DNA from: JBKBKN01 sp046294625
Lineage (GTDB): Bacteria; Bacteroidota; Bacteroidia; M30B66
DNA: 64,000 nucleotides
Assembly (NCBI GenBank): GCA_046294625.1
Contig: JBKBKN010000004.1
Span: 1-64,000 of the forward strand
Reading direction: 5' to 3'
Part shown: positions 1-8,512 of the stretch, one piece after another
Numbering within the stretch: the first letter of the stretch is position 1
Layout of the letters: every line of letters starts with the position of its first letter
The notes under the pieces: model-generated
What the model was told of the DNA's origin: nothing
The model's input: only the letters and a program-made list of their open reading frames with translations
The model's database searches: none
Translations under genes and position numbers: made by a program

Positions 1-917
1 AATATTATTATATCTACAAAGCGATGAAACGCGAAAGTGAAGCGCTTCAATTTTATGAGAAATACCATTTGCTCAGAGATAGCCTCTCAAAGGTGCAAAA
101 TAAGGAAGAAATCTTGCGTATTCAAATGAATTATGAAGCGGAGAAGAAGGAAAATGAAATTGCTTTACTGCAAGCGACTCAGGCAAAGCAAACAGCCGAG
201 CTTCGGTTTCGCTCCCTAGCCATATACACCCTTGTTGGATTGCTCGTTATTGCTATTTCCATTTTCATCTTTTGGCGCAGAAAATTGGCCTTAAAACAAG
301 AACTGAAGAAACAAACCATGCTCACTCAAATAGCAAGCGATCTACACGACGATGTGGGCGCCAGCCTAAGCGCTATCAAAATGTTGGGAGAAATCATTCA
401 TAAGAAATCCGTTAGCGAACATCTTGACATTGCACCCCTTGCTCAAAAAATTGCAGGCAACTCCGAAGAGATTATTCACGCTATGAGCGATATTGTGTGG
501 GCCATAAAACCTGAAAACAATGATGTGAAAGCTTTGCACGATAAGCTTTTTCAAACTGCGGTGGACTGCTGCAGCTCAAGCAATATCAGCATTAGGTTTT
601 TGGAGCTAAGCGAAGCATTAGCTACAAAAAATCTTGATGTAGAAATCAAAAAGGATATTTACCTGATGACTAAAGAAGCCATTCACAACGCAGCAAAGTA
701 CTCTGAAGCTTCGCTTTTGGAAGTGAGTATGCAGCTTCAGGGAAATTTGCTAAAAATATCTGTCAAAGACAATGGCAAAGGCTTTGATAAAGATTGGACA
801 AATGGAAATGGCATCAAAAACATGAAGGCACGCTGCGCCAAATACCAAGGTGAAATGCAAATTATTTCACACCAACAGGGTGTGGAAATCTGTTTTTCGA
901 TACCTCTCCCGGATTAA
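1..917 (+). CDS. Sensor histidine kinase, C-terminal part (5' end outside window)
   Basis: The reading frame is open from base 3 with no stop before the first ATG at 24, and the residues before that ATG continue a helical TPR-like segment, so the gene almost certainly starts upstream of the window. What remains is a coiled-coil/TPR end, one membrane helix (about residues 66-85 counted from the ATG at 24), and a cytoplasmic kinase core. The phosphoacceptor His is in SDLHDDVGASLSAIK (about H108), the HisKA_3-like (NarL/LuxR-partner) type. The ATPase domain follows, with an N-box (KEAIHNAAKYS), G1 (DNGKGFD) and G2 (GNGIKNMKAR). By family knowledge these TPR-TM kinases phosphorylate a LuxR-type response regulator; none lies downstream, since lepA follows on the opposite strand, so any partner would be upstream of the window. 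Confidence 0.85.
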   Translation, partial: YYYIYKAMKRESEALQFYEKYHLLRDSLSKVQNKEEILRIQMNYEAEKKENEIALLQATQAKQTAELRFRSLAIYTLVGLLVIAISIFIFWRRKLALKQELKKQTMLTQIASDLHDDVGASLSAIKMLGEIIHKKSVSEHLDIAPLAQKIAGNSEEIIHAMSDIVWAIKPENNDVKALHDKLFQTAVDCCSSSNISIRFLELSEALATKNLDVEIKKDIYLMTKEAIHNAAKYSEASLLEVSMQLQGNLLKISVKDNGKGFDKDWTNGNGIKNMKARCAKYQGEMQIISHQQGVEICFSIPLPD

Positions 918-938
918 TGCAAGTCTAGAAATCAGCCA

Positions 939-2726
939 TCAATCCAATTTCAATACGGCCAGGAATGCTTGTTGTGGAATCTCTACACTGCCCACCTGGC
1001 GCATTCTTTTCTTGCCTTCTTTCTGCTTTTCAAGAAGTTTACGCTTACGCGAAATATCTCCCCCATAACATTTGGCGGTCACATCTTTACGCATGGCTTT
1101 CACTGTTTCTCGAGCAATAATTTTGGAACCAATAGCAGCCTGAATGGCAATTTCAAATTGCTGTCGGGGCAACAATTCCTTCAATTTTTCGCATATTTTC
1201 TTGCCAAATTCGTAAGCATTGTCGCGGTGAATCAATGATGAGAGTGCATCAACTTGTTCACCGTTGAGCAACATATCCAATTTCACTAAATTAGATGCTC
1301 GATAATCAATCATGTGATAATCGAACGATGCATAACCGCGTGAAATGGTTTTGAGCTTATCGTAAAAATCAAAGACAATTTCGCCTAGCGGCATTTCAAA
1401 TATTAATTCTACCCGATCGGTGGTGATGTAATGTTGATTGATAAGAATACCGCGTTTTTGAATGCATAAAGTCATGATTGAACCTATGTATTCTGATTTA
1501 GTAATCACCTGCGCTTTAATATACGGTTCTTCAACCCTATCGATCCTGCTTGGGTCCGGCAGATCGGATGGGTTATTGACTATGATTTCTTCTCCGCGAG
1601 TGGTGTAGGCTTTGTAAGACACGTTGGGCACGGTGGTGATCACGGTCATGTTGAACTCCCGTTCCAGTCGTTCCTGAATAATTTCCATGTGCAACATGCC
1701 GAGAAATCCACAACGGAAACCAAAGCCTAACGCTGCAGACGATTCAGGCTCAAAGGTGAGCGAAGCATCGTTGAGCTGCAATTTTTCCATTGAGTAGCGT
1801 AGCTCTTCGTAATCTTCCGTGTCAACCGGATAAATACCGGCAAAAACCATGGGTTTTACATTCTCAAATCCATGAATCGCCTCCGTGCAAGGTCGATCTA
1901 CGTGGGTGATAGTATCACCAACCTTCACCTCGCGCGACTCTTTGATACCGGAAATAATATAACCTACATCGCCTGCGCTCACTTCATCGCGTGCTTCGGG
2001 TTTGAGACGGAGCACACCAATTTCTTCTGCGAAATATTCTTTTTCGGTAGCCACAAATTTTACGCGATCTCCCTTTTTAATTCTACCGTTCATGACACGG
2101 AAGTAAGCATAAATACCACGGAAGGAGTTGAATACCGAATCGAAAATCAAGGCCTGTAAAGGAGCTTCGGGATCGCCTTTAGGAGCAGGAATACGATCAA
2201 TAATGGCTTGCAGAATGTTTTCTACACCCATTCCTGTTTTCCCGCTAGCCGGAATGATATCTTCCCTTTTGCAGCCAATCATATCAATGATTTGGTCTTT
2301 CACCTCTTCGGGCATAGCCCCTGGTAAATCCATTTTATTTAGCACAGGAATGATTTCTAAATCATGCTCAAGCGCCAAATAAAGATTTGAAATGGTTTGT
2401 GCCTGAATGCCCTGAGATGCATCGACGATGAGCAAGGCACCTTCGCAGGCAGCAATAGAACGCGAAACTTCGTATGAAAAATCCACATGCCCGGGTGTAT
2501 CAATCAGGTTGAGAAAATATTTTTCACCATTGACCATATAGTCCATTTTGATGGCTTTGCTCTTGATGGTGATTCCTCGTTCACGTTCCAAATCCATATC
2601 GTCAAGCACTTGTGCTTGCAATTCTCTCGACGACACCGTTTTGGTAAATTCCAACAAGCGGTCGGCTAAAGTACTTTTCCCGTGATCAATATGGGCAATG
2701 ATGCAGAAATTTCTAATGTTTTTCAT
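939..2726 (-). CDS. lepA: Elongation factor 4 (LepA), ribosome back-translocating GTPase
   Basis: A 595-residue translational GTPase acting on stalled or mis-translocated ribosomes. The P-loop AHIDHGKST (11-19), G3 DTPGH (76-80) and G4 NKMD (130-133) are intact. The C-terminal domain unique to LepA is present (CYGGDISRKRKLLEKQKEGK). I chose the ATG at 2726 (MKNIRNFCII), which matches the usual family start; the frame extends 7 codons further only through a TTG at 2747. Length matches family members (about 600 residues). It stands alone, converging with the histidine kinase (21 bp between the two stops) and divergent from the PKD protein gene. Confidence 0.97.
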   Translation of the reverse strand: MKNIRNFCIIAHIDHGKSTLADRLLEFTKTVSSRELQAQVLDDMDLERERGITIKSKAIKMDYMVNGEKYFLNLIDTPGHVDFSYEVSRSIAACEGALLIVDASQGIQAQTISNLYLALEHDLEIIPVLNKMDLPGAMPEEVKDQIIDMIGCKREDIIPASGKTGMGVENILQAIIDRIPAPKGDPEAPLQALIFDSVFNSFRGIYAYFRVMNGRIKKGDRVKFVATEKEYFAEEIGVLRLKPEARDEVSAGDVGYIISGIKESREVKVGDTITHVDRPCTEAIHGFENVKPMVFAGIYPVDTEDYEELRYSMEKLQLNDASLTFEPESSAALGFGFRCGFLGMLHMEIIQERLEREFNMTVITTVPNVSYKAYTTRGEEIIVNNPSDLPDPSRIDRVEEPYIKAQVITKSEYIGSIMTLCIQKRGILINQHYITTDRVELIFEMPLGEIVFDFYDKLKTISRGYASFDYHMIDYRASNLVKLDMLLNGEQVDALSSLIHRDNAYEFGKKICEKLKELLPRQQFEIAIQAAIGSKIIARETVKAMRKDVTAKCYGGDISRKRKLLEKQKEGKKRMRQVGSVEIPQQAFLAVLKLD

Positions 2727-2833
2727 GTGGCGCGAATTTACAACCAATTTCGATATAGAGTTGTTCGGATAAGCAGATTAAAATCAATGACTTTGTTTTT
2801 GATATATCAAAACGAGCTTCTGCAAAAATTAAT

Positions 2834-2867
2834 TTTGTGATAACTTAACAAAAATATTGCATATTTG
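2834..2867 (+). promoter_or_regulatory. Putative Bacteroidota-type promoter
   Basis: TTTG at 2834-2837 (-33-like) and CATATTTG at 2860-2867 (7 of 8 matches to TAnnTTTG) are spaced by 22 bases and lie 22 bases before the ATG at 2890. It would drive the T9SS type B protein gene. Pattern match only. Confidence 0.4.
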
Positions 2868-2889
2868 CTCCTTAAATCACGAGCTTATC

Positions 2890-4758
2890 ATGAAGTTTTT
2901 ACGCAATAATGCCATTTTAGCATTTTTCTTAGTTTTTTCTTTCCAGCATTTACATGCGCAAGTCATCATTTCAGGCGAAGATACCATTTGTGGCGAAACA
3001 GTTGCCTTGAGCGCTGTCGTTCAACCTTTCGATTTAGTGATGAACAAAACCGATGTTTACACTTTCGACCCCATTCCCTATGCACCAGAACCTCCAGGCG
3101 GTACTTTTATTAACCTTAGTGATGATGCTGTATCGGGAGCGCAACCAATTGGATTCCCATTTAAGTTTTTTGATATAGAATACACACAGTTTTACATTGG
3201 ATCAAATGGCTGGATTAGCTTTAGTCCAGATCAGCCAACAACTTACACATCAGCCACGATTCCTAACACCGGTGCTTCTGTTCCCAAAAATTGTGTGATG
3301 GGTCCATGGCAAGACTGGCATCCGGGTATAGGTCCTAATATTGGGCAATACATCAGCTACAGAACAGAGGGGGTAGCACCATGTCGCAGATTAATTGTTA
3401 CCTTTAACAGTATTCCATTCTTCAGTTGTACTACAACCTTTGGCACTTTTCAGATTATTCTGTATGAGTCCACCAATTTGATTGAGAATCATATCACGGC
3501 TAAACCAAGCTGTCTCACTTGGGCAGGTGGAACTGCTACACAAGGGGTGCATAACAATGCAGGCACTGTTGCCTACACCGCTCCGGGCAGGAATTCATCT
3601 GTTTGGGAAGCTTACAATGAGGGAACTGCTTTTGTGGCGATTGGAGAGCCCACAATTGAGCAAATATCTTTTGCTGTTACCTGGTTTCACGAAGGTGTAG
3701 AAGTAGGAACAGGCATTAACCTAGAGCATACTCCAGCCACCTTTCCTGCCACTTACGTTGCAGAAGTAAACTATGGTTGTGGTTTGGGTATCTTTACAGA
3801 TACTTTTACCATTCATCGTTATGATGTGCAAACTCCTGTAATTACCGGAGAAAATCATGTTTGCTTTAATCAGCCAACCACACTCACGGCAACAGGTGGT
3901 AATTTTATCGAATATCAATGGTCATCAGGCTCAGTTAGCGATACAACCATAGTAGCTGCGGGAGAGTATACCGTTACAGCTTACGATGTAAACGGTTGCC
4001 GAACAACATCGGAGCCTTTTATTATTACTACTTCAAGTCCCGAAGCAACCATACAGGGCATGGGTGCTTTCTGTCAGGGTGATAGTATTCTCTTGTATTC
4101 TCCTGATCCGTTTGCAGGCTATCTTTGGTCAAATGGATCCACTAACGATTCCACATTCACTACAGGTGGGGATTTTTATCTGATTGTGTTTGATGATTTT
4201 GGTTGTTTCGATACCACCTTCATTAGTCTTACACCCATTCCGCTGCCGGAAGCTAATTTCTCTCAAAACCCTGAAAGCCCTGTTAACAGCGGAGTGAACA
4301 TTCAATTTACAGATCTATCAACAAGCTCAAATGTGAATATCGTTTCCTGGTCTTGGGACTTTGGTGATGGCAACACCAGTTCTGACCAAAATCCGGTGCA
4401 TGTCTATGAGCAACCCGGTGAATATACGGTGATGCTTGTGGTGATGAACCAATTCGGTTGTTTAGATACTATTGTGAAATCGATCAATATTGTGGACGAA
4501 GTAATTATACCAAACGTATTTACACCGAATGGCGACGGCTTCAATGATTTCTTCCAAATCAAAAATATCGAATTTTTTAAAGGCAATCAGGTGGTGGTGT
4601 TAAATCGCTGGGGACGCAAAGTATTTGAAGCTGCAGATTACAACAACGATACCATTAAATGGGATGGGGGAGACCATCCTTCTGGAGTATATTTCTTTGT
4701 AGTAGATATTCCGGATCGCGACCCGCAGAAAGGTACTGTTACCTTAATTAGAAATTAA
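2890..4758 (+). CDS. Secreted PKD-domain protein with T9SS type B (CHU_C-like) sorting domain
   Basis: A 622-residue exported surface or extracellular protein of unknown substrate. Start: ATG 2890 (MKFLRNNAIL) puts a typical signal peptide ending at HAQ at the N-terminus; an in-frame ATG at 2857 would add 11 residues before it. After the signal peptide comes a beta-rich region with paired cysteines, Ig-like segments, then a PKD domain (WDFGDGNTSSDQNPVHVY). The last ~90 residues form the type B sorting domain (IPNVFTPNGDGFNDFFQI ... NRWGRKVF ... WDG ... SGVYFFVVDI), which directs export through T9SS. The gene is monocistronic, with a strong terminator immediately downstream. The exact role (adhesin or matrix protein) is not predictable. 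Confidence 0.88.
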   Translation: MKFLRNNAILAFFLVFSFQHLHAQVIISGEDTICGETVALSAVVQPFDLVMNKTDVYTFDPIPYAPEPPGGTFINLSDDAVSGAQPIGFPFKFFDIEYTQFYIGSNGWISFSPDQPTTYTSATIPNTGASVPKNCVMGPWQDWHPGIGPNIGQYISYRTEGVAPCRRLIVTFNSIPFFSCTTTFGTFQIILYESTNLIENHITAKPSCLTWAGGTATQGVHNNAGTVAYTAPGRNSSVWEAYNEGTAFVAIGEPTIEQISFAVTWFHEGVEVGTGINLEHTPATFPATYVAEVNYGCGLGIFTDTFTIHRYDVQTPVITGENHVCFNQPTTLTATGGNFIEYQWSSGSVSDTTIVAAGEYTVTAYDVNGCRTTSEPFIITTSSPEATIQGMGAFCQGDSILLYSPDPFAGYLWSNGSTNDSTFTTGGDFYLIVFDDFGCFDTTFISLTPIPLPEANFSQNPESPVNSGVNIQFTDLSTSSNVNIVSWSWDFGDGNTSSDQNPVHVYEQPGEYTVMLVVMNQFGCLDTIVKSINIVDEVIIPNVFTPNGDGFNDFFQIKNIEFFKGNQVVVLNRWGRKVFEAADYNNDTIKWDGGDHPSGVYFFVVDIPDRDPQKGTVTLIRN

Positions 4759-4762
4759 AATC

Positions 4763-4795
4763 AAAAGGCAGGTGAGTAACCTGCCTTTTTTGTTT
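4763..4795 (+). terminator. Rho-independent terminator
   Basis: Ten-base stem AAAAGGCAGG / CCTGCCTTTT with a 7-base loop, followed by a T-rich run, starting 4 bases after the stop codon of the PKD protein gene. Confidence 0.88.
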
Positions 4796-4822
4796 ATTGC
4801 ACTATCAATTTAAAAACATGGT

Positions 4823-5902
4823 ATGCTGAAAAAGCGGATTCTATTTGTTGTATTGGTGTTGTTCTCCATACCCATTTTGTTTTTTGGAGGACTTTTGTTG
4901 CAAGGCACGCTGACCAAGTTTCATCCTGAAGCCTTTATGACTATTGAGAATCAGGGATTGGCAAAAGAACGAATCGTGCCAGACACTTTTTCCATTCTCA
5001 TATGGAACATTGGCTATTGCGGATTAGGCAAAGAAATGGATTTTTTTAACGATGGGGGCAAATCTGTTCGGGCAAGTCAAGCGCAAACAGAGCAATATAA
5101 ACAAGCTATTATTGATTTTCTGAAGAAGAAGTCGGAATTAGTTGATTTCTTACTCATACAGGAGGTGGATCGAAACAGTAAGCGAAGTTATTATAATGAC
5201 CAACATCAAGATTTGCTGGAAGCCCTTCCCGGGTTTGCAGGCGCTTTTGCCTTAAATTATCATGTACGCTTTGTGCCCGTGCCTTTTGGGTTTCCTTACA
5301 CACCCTATGGCAAAACTTATGCGGGCTTGTCTAACTTTTCAAGATTTCAGCCTGAGAGCGCTCTGCGCGTGCAGTATCCCGGTAGCTTTTCATGGCCTAC
5401 AAGTTTGTATATGCTCAACCGTTGTGCATTGGAACAAATCTTCGAGCTTCAAAACGGCGAAAAGCTCATGATCGTGAATACGCACAACACAGCTTATGAC
5501 CAAACCGGAGAAATCAAGCGCGTAGAAATGGAGTTCATGCGCAAGCGTTACGATTCCCTTGCAGCCGAAGGTTTTCACATCATCATTGGTGGCGACTGGA
5601 ACCAAATCCCACCCGGTTTCGATGCCACAGCATTTAATCAAGATATTGCTCCGGGTTACACCCCGCATGCCATTGATGAACAGTTGATTCCCAAAGCTTG
5701 GCAAGTAGCTTTTGACCCGCGCTTTCCAACCAATCGCAGCAATGCGACACCTTACATCAAAGGGAAAAGCTATACCACCTTGATTGATTTTTTCATGGTT
5801 TCACCTTCGTTTGAAGTGCTAAAAGTTGAAACCATTCCACTCGATTTCGAACACTCCGACCATGAGCCGGTATTGCTTCAGGTTGCATTTACCCCAGATT
5901 AA
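4823..5902 (+). CDS. Membrane-anchored endonuclease/exonuclease/phosphatase-fold protein
   Basis: A 359-residue protein. An N-terminal hydrophobic helix (about residues 5-28) with no clear signal cleavage site suggests a membrane-anchored enzyme facing the periplasm. The rest is an EEP fold (DNase I / sphingomyelinase / inositol phosphatase superfamily): ILIWNIGY, the metal-binding Glu in LIQEVDR (about 114), NTHNTAYD, the catalytic GGDWNQIPPG (about 256), and the terminal SDHEPVLL (about 345). These are the family's active-site motifs and all are present, so the enzyme should be active. The substrate (DNA, phospholipid or sugar phosphate) cannot be told from sequence. It is a single gene between a terminator and a hairpin-rich region. 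Confidence 0.85.
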   Translation: MLKKRILFVVLVLFSIPILFFGGLLLQGTLTKFHPEAFMTIENQGLAKERIVPDTFSILIWNIGYCGLGKEMDFFNDGGKSVRASQAQTEQYKQAIIDFLKKKSELVDFLLIQEVDRNSKRSYYNDQHQDLLEALPGFAGAFALNYHVRFVPVPFGFPYTPYGKTYAGLSNFSRFQPESALRVQYPGSFSWPTSLYMLNRCALEQIFELQNGEKLMIVNTHNTAYDQTGEIKRVEMEFMRKRYDSLAAEGFHIIIGGDWNQIPPGFDATAFNQDIAPGYTPHAIDEQLIPKAWQVAFDPRFPTNRSNATPYIKGKSYTTLIDFFMVSPSFEVLKVETIPLDFEHSDHEPVLLQVAFTPD

Positions 5903-5942
5903 GCAATAGGAGGTGAAGAATGAGCCGAGCTATTTGATTTAG

Positions 5943-6070
5943 TCGGGGTAATCCCGTTTTAGTATTGTTAATCAATTCCAATTCTTTGGATTTGATTGAC
6001 AACACTTTGTCGACTACGCATTTTTTTAATGCGTAATTGGGGTTGAAGCGAAACGAGTAGGAGTGTTGTT
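5943..6070. other. Hairpin-rich region between convergent genes
   Basis: Three nested or successive inverted repeats: ATCAATTCCAA / TTGGATTTGAT (5971-5981 / 5986-5996, one mismatch); ACAACACT / AGTGTTGT (5999-6006 / 6062-6069); and, inside the latter, the perfect TACGCATT / AATGCGTA (6015-6022 / 6028-6035) with a T5 loop. A smaller GC hairpin at about 5944-5955 is followed by TTTTA. This probably terminates both convergent genes, or is a degenerate repeat element. Confidence 0.45.
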
Positions 6071-6075
6071 GTTAC

Positions 6076-7254
6076 CTATTTAAAGGCATTTTCTCCCGTA
6101 ATATCCATGCCTGTGATGAGCAAATGGATATCGTGGGTGCCTTCGTAGGTAATCACCGATTCCAGATTCATCATGTGGCGCATGATGGGATATTCGCCGG
6201 TTATACCCATGCCACCGTGAATTTGTCTTGCTTCGCGGGCAATGTTAAGCGCCATTTCCACATTGTTGCGCTTCGCCATAGAGATTTGTGCCGGCGTTGC
6301 TTTGTCTTCATTTCGAAGCACACCTAAGCGCCAAGCCAGCAGTTGTGCTTTTGTAAGCTCGGTGATCATCTCAGCCAGTTTCTTTTGCTGAAGCTGAAAG
6401 GCTGCAATTGGCTTCCCGAATTGGAAGCGCTCTTTGGCATAGCGTAATGCGGAGTCATAGCAATCCATACCAGCGCCTATGGCTCCCCATGCAATGCCGT
6501 AGCGAGCCGAATTAAGGCAACCCAATGGACCTTTCAGGCCTTCGATATTGGGAAGCAGGTTTTCCTTTGGCACACGCACATTGTCAAACACCAATTCGCC
6601 CGTGGCTGACGCACGCAGCGACCATTTATCATGTGTTTCAGGAGTGGTGAAGCCTTCCATGCCACGCTCCACAATCAAACCTTTGATTTTTCCTTCCTCA
6701 TTCTTGGCCCATACCACGGCAATATCGGCAAATGGGGCATTCGAAATCCACATTTTGGCACCATTGAGCAGATAATGATCGCCTTTATCTTTAATATTGG
6801 TAATCATGCTACCGGGGTCGGAGCCACTGTCAGGCTCGGTAAGGCCAAAGCAGCCCATCATTTCGCCTGAAGCCAGTTTGGGTAAATATTTTCTGCGTTG
6901 TTCTTCGCTGCCGTACTTGTAGATCGGATACATTACCAAGGAGCTTTGCACCGAAGCTGTGGAGCGAATGCCACTGTCGCCGCGTTCAATCTCCTGCATG
7001 ATGAGTCCGTAGGAAATCTGGCACAATCCCCCACCGCCATATTCCACCGGAATGTAGGGACCAAAAGCGCCAATCTCTGCCAGACCTTTGATAAGGTGTT
7101 TAGGAAATTCTGCCTTTTGTGCATAAGATTCAATAATCGGGGTGACTTCTTTTTTCACCCAGGCCCGCACGGAATCTCTAACTAATAGTTGCTCATCAGT
7201 TAATAATTCATCTAACTGATAATAATCATGGCCTTGAAAACGGTCTTTACTCAT
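6076..7254 (-). CDS. gcdH: Acyl-CoA dehydrogenase, glutaryl-CoA dehydrogenase-like
   Basis: A 392-residue FAD flavoenzyme. Family role: oxidative decarboxylation of glutaryl-CoA to crotonyl-CoA in lysine/tryptophan breakdown. The substrate-site segment GIRSTASVQSSLVM keeps the Arg that in GCDH binds the distal carboxylate. The catalytic Glu sits in TYEGTHDIH (about E371), and the FAD/substrate segments CFGLTEPDSGSDP and KMWISNAPFADI are intact. The start is the ATG at 7254 (MSKDRFQGHDYYQL), placed 20 bases after a perfect TAGCTTTG box; the frame is open 17 codons further, but through the promoter. No other lysine-catabolism gene is adjacent. Other short-chain acyl-CoA specificity remains possible. 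Confidence 0.88.
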   Translation of the reverse strand: MSKDRFQGHDYYQLDELLTDEQLLVRDSVRAWVKKEVTPIIESYAQKAEFPKHLIKGLAEIGAFGPYIPVEYGGGGLCQISYGLIMQEIERGDSGIRSTASVQSSLVMYPIYKYGSEEQRRKYLPKLASGEMMGCFGLTEPDSGSDPGSMITNIKDKGDHYLLNGAKMWISNAPFADIAVVWAKNEEGKIKGLIVERGMEGFTTPETHDKWSLRASATGELVFDNVRVPKENLLPNIEGLKGPLGCLNSARYGIAWGAIGAGMDCYDSALRYAKERFQFGKPIAAFQLQQKKLAEMITELTKAQLLAWRLGVLRNEDKATPAQISMAKRNNVEMALNIAREARQIHGGMGITGEYPIMRHMMNLESVITYEGTHDIHLLITGMDITGENAFK

Positions 7255-7274
7255 GGTTTTTGTTAATTTTGTGG

Positions 7275-7305
7275 CAAAGCTAAACAATTGTAAATCATAA
7301 ACCAA
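7275..7305 (-). promoter_or_regulatory. Promoter of the acyl-CoA dehydrogenase gene
   Basis: On the minus strand, TTG (7305-7303), a 20-base spacer, then TAGCTTTG (7282-7275), an exact TAnnTTTG -7 box, ending 20 bases before the ATG at 7254. Confidence 0.65.
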
Positions 7306-7390
7306 TGTCGTTTAGTTAAGCTGTTGTTCATTTACCTCACCCTTGATCCCTCTCCAAATGGAGAAGGATCGGTCGCTTAACTATACGACA

Positions 7391-7421
7391 TTGAATCATA
7401 AACTCTAATTGTTCAGCTTTG
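7391..7421 (+). promoter_or_regulatory. Promoter of the dps gene
   Basis: TTG (7391-7393), a 20-base spacer, then CAGCTTTG (7414-7421; 7 of 8 to TAnnTTTG), 33 bases before the dps ATG. It mirrors the opposite promoter in the left arm of the palindrome with the same spacing. Confidence 0.55.
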
Positions 7422-7454
7422 TTTATTAAAAACAAACATATTAAAATCAGCATT

Positions 7455-7928
7455 ATGGCAAAGAAATCTATGATTGGCCTCGACCAAAAGAAATCAAAAG
7501 AGTTGGCAGAAAAACTCAATGAGCTGTTGGCAAATTACCAAATATTCTATCTTAACACCCGCGGTTTTCATTGGAATATTCGTGGACAAAAATTCTTTGA
7601 ACTGCATGTGAAGTTTGAAGAATTGTATAACGACATTTTCTTGAAGATTGACGAAGTGGCTGAACGCGTGCTTACATTGGGTTACACCCCTTTGCATCAT
7701 TACAATGATTATCAGAAAGTTGCTACCATCAAGGCTGTAAAGGATATTTCGGATGGCAATGCCTGTGTGCAGGAAGTGATCAATGCTTTTGCAGTGTTGA
7801 TTCAGAAGCAGCGCGAGTTGCTCGACCTATCAGCTGAAGCCGGCGACGAAGGCACCAATGCCCTGATGAGCGACTACATCCGTGTTCAGGAAAAGCTTGT
7901 GTGGATGTATTCCGCTTATTTGGGATAA
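7455..7928 (+). CDS. dps: Dps family ferritin-like DNA-protection protein
   Basis: A 157-residue member of the Dps family, which forms dodecameric shells that oxidise Fe(II) with peroxide and protect DNA in starvation or oxidative stress. The inter-subunit ferroxidase ligands are visible: H39 in GFHWNIRG, H51 in FELHVKFEELY, then D66 and E70 in IDEVAERVLTLG. Start: ATG 7455 (MAKKSMIGLD), since 12 in-frame codons upstream encode a non-conserved stretch overlapping the -7 box. It is transcribed alone and divergently from the acyl-CoA dehydrogenase gene. No lysine-rich DNA-binding tail is obvious beyond the first residues. Confidence 0.93.
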   Translation: MAKKSMIGLDQKKSKELAEKLNELLANYQIFYLNTRGFHWNIRGQKFFELHVKFEELYNDIFLKIDEVAERVLTLGYTPLHHYNDYQKVATIKAVKDISDGNACVQEVINAFAVLIQKQRELLDLSAEAGDEGTNALMSDYIRVQEKLVWMYSAYLG

Positions 7929-8132
7929 GCTATCGTTTTTTTGTTTTTCAAGTTTTACAGTATCTAAAGATGGTTAATGGCTTCTCTATGAATTGATTAA
8001 CTTCTTTTGAATGGGCTTTGTGTTGCTGTATGAATAAGAACTTTTTTCTTTTTCCGACAAAGGCCAAAATTTGTTTTCATCTGTTTTTCTTATATTTTAG
8101 GAGCTTTTTGGTCATGTTGACTGGATTTTAAT

Positions 8133-8162
8133 TTGCATAATTAAAAATTAGTCATACATTTG
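8133..8162 (+). promoter_or_regulatory. Bacteroidota-type promoter
   Basis: TTG (8133-8135), 19-base spacer, then TACATTTG (8155-8162), an exact -7 box, 23 bases before the ATG at 8186 of the split secreted-protein gene. The 203 bases upstream to the dps stop show nothing else recognisable. Confidence 0.6.
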
Positions 8163-8185
8163 ATGAAATATTACACCTTTAGCCC

Positions 8186-8512
8186 ATGAAAAAATATTAC
8201 ACCTTACTTTTACTGTTCTCATGGGCATGCATTCAAGCGCAAGTGGAAAAAAGCTGGGAAAAAGTTTACACAGACTTTAATCCCCGAAATGCCAAAGTAA
8301 ATACAGACTTAAAAGGCAATGTACAATGGCTGCAAGCCACAGACTCTGCCTTGCACTTTCGTTTGATTCAAACAGATGGCACCATGCTGTATCATTATGC
8401 GTGGAAAGATTCCACTGCATTGGCTTATCGCATAGCTGCGCCGCAGCGCAATGCTTCGGGTGCCACATTTTTTGCCGCAGTCACAGAATTATACGGGGGG
8501 GCGAAACAATGA
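8186..8512 (+). CDS. Secreted protein, N-terminal fragment of a frameshifted gene
   Basis: 108 codons starting MKKYYTLLLLFSW with a clear signal peptide ending at IQAQ, then a beta-rich segment. The frame ends at a TGA (8510-8512) just after a G7 tract at 8495-8501. One extra G would join it smoothly to the downstream frame as ELYGGGETMNLF, continuing the same style of beta-propeller-like sequence. So this and the next entry are most likely one gene split by an indel, either a real phase-variable or inactivating change or an assembly error. No function is recognised for the N-terminal part. The stop overlaps an ATG (ATGA), so coupled translation of a second polypeptide is formally possible. 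Confidence 0.7.
   Translation: MKKYYTLLLLFSWACIQAQVEKSWEKVYTDFNPRNAKVNTDLKGNVQWLQATDSALHFRLIQTDGTMLYHYAWKDSTALAYRIAAPQRNASGATFFAAVTELYGGAKQ

Larger units (their letters stand above)
7275..7421. repeat. 147-bp imperfect palindrome spanning the gcdH/dps divergent promoters
   Basis: Left arm 7275-7321 and right arm 7375-7421 (47 nt each) are inverted copies over their outer (CAAAGCTnAACAATT) and inner (CAATGTCGTnTAGTTAAGC) parts. The middle of each arm instead carries the 10-mer AATCATAAAC in the same orientation (7293-7302 and 7394-7403). The 53-base centre holds a second hairpin, GATCC-TCTCCA / TGGAGA-GGATC (7345-7370). Promoter elements of both flanking genes lie within the arms. It could be an inserted miniature element or a duplicated, inverted promoter. 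Confidence 0.75.

Noticed and set aside
5915..5935. AGGAGG followed by an ATG after the EEP-fold gene
   Set aside because: The ATG opens only five codons; no gene.
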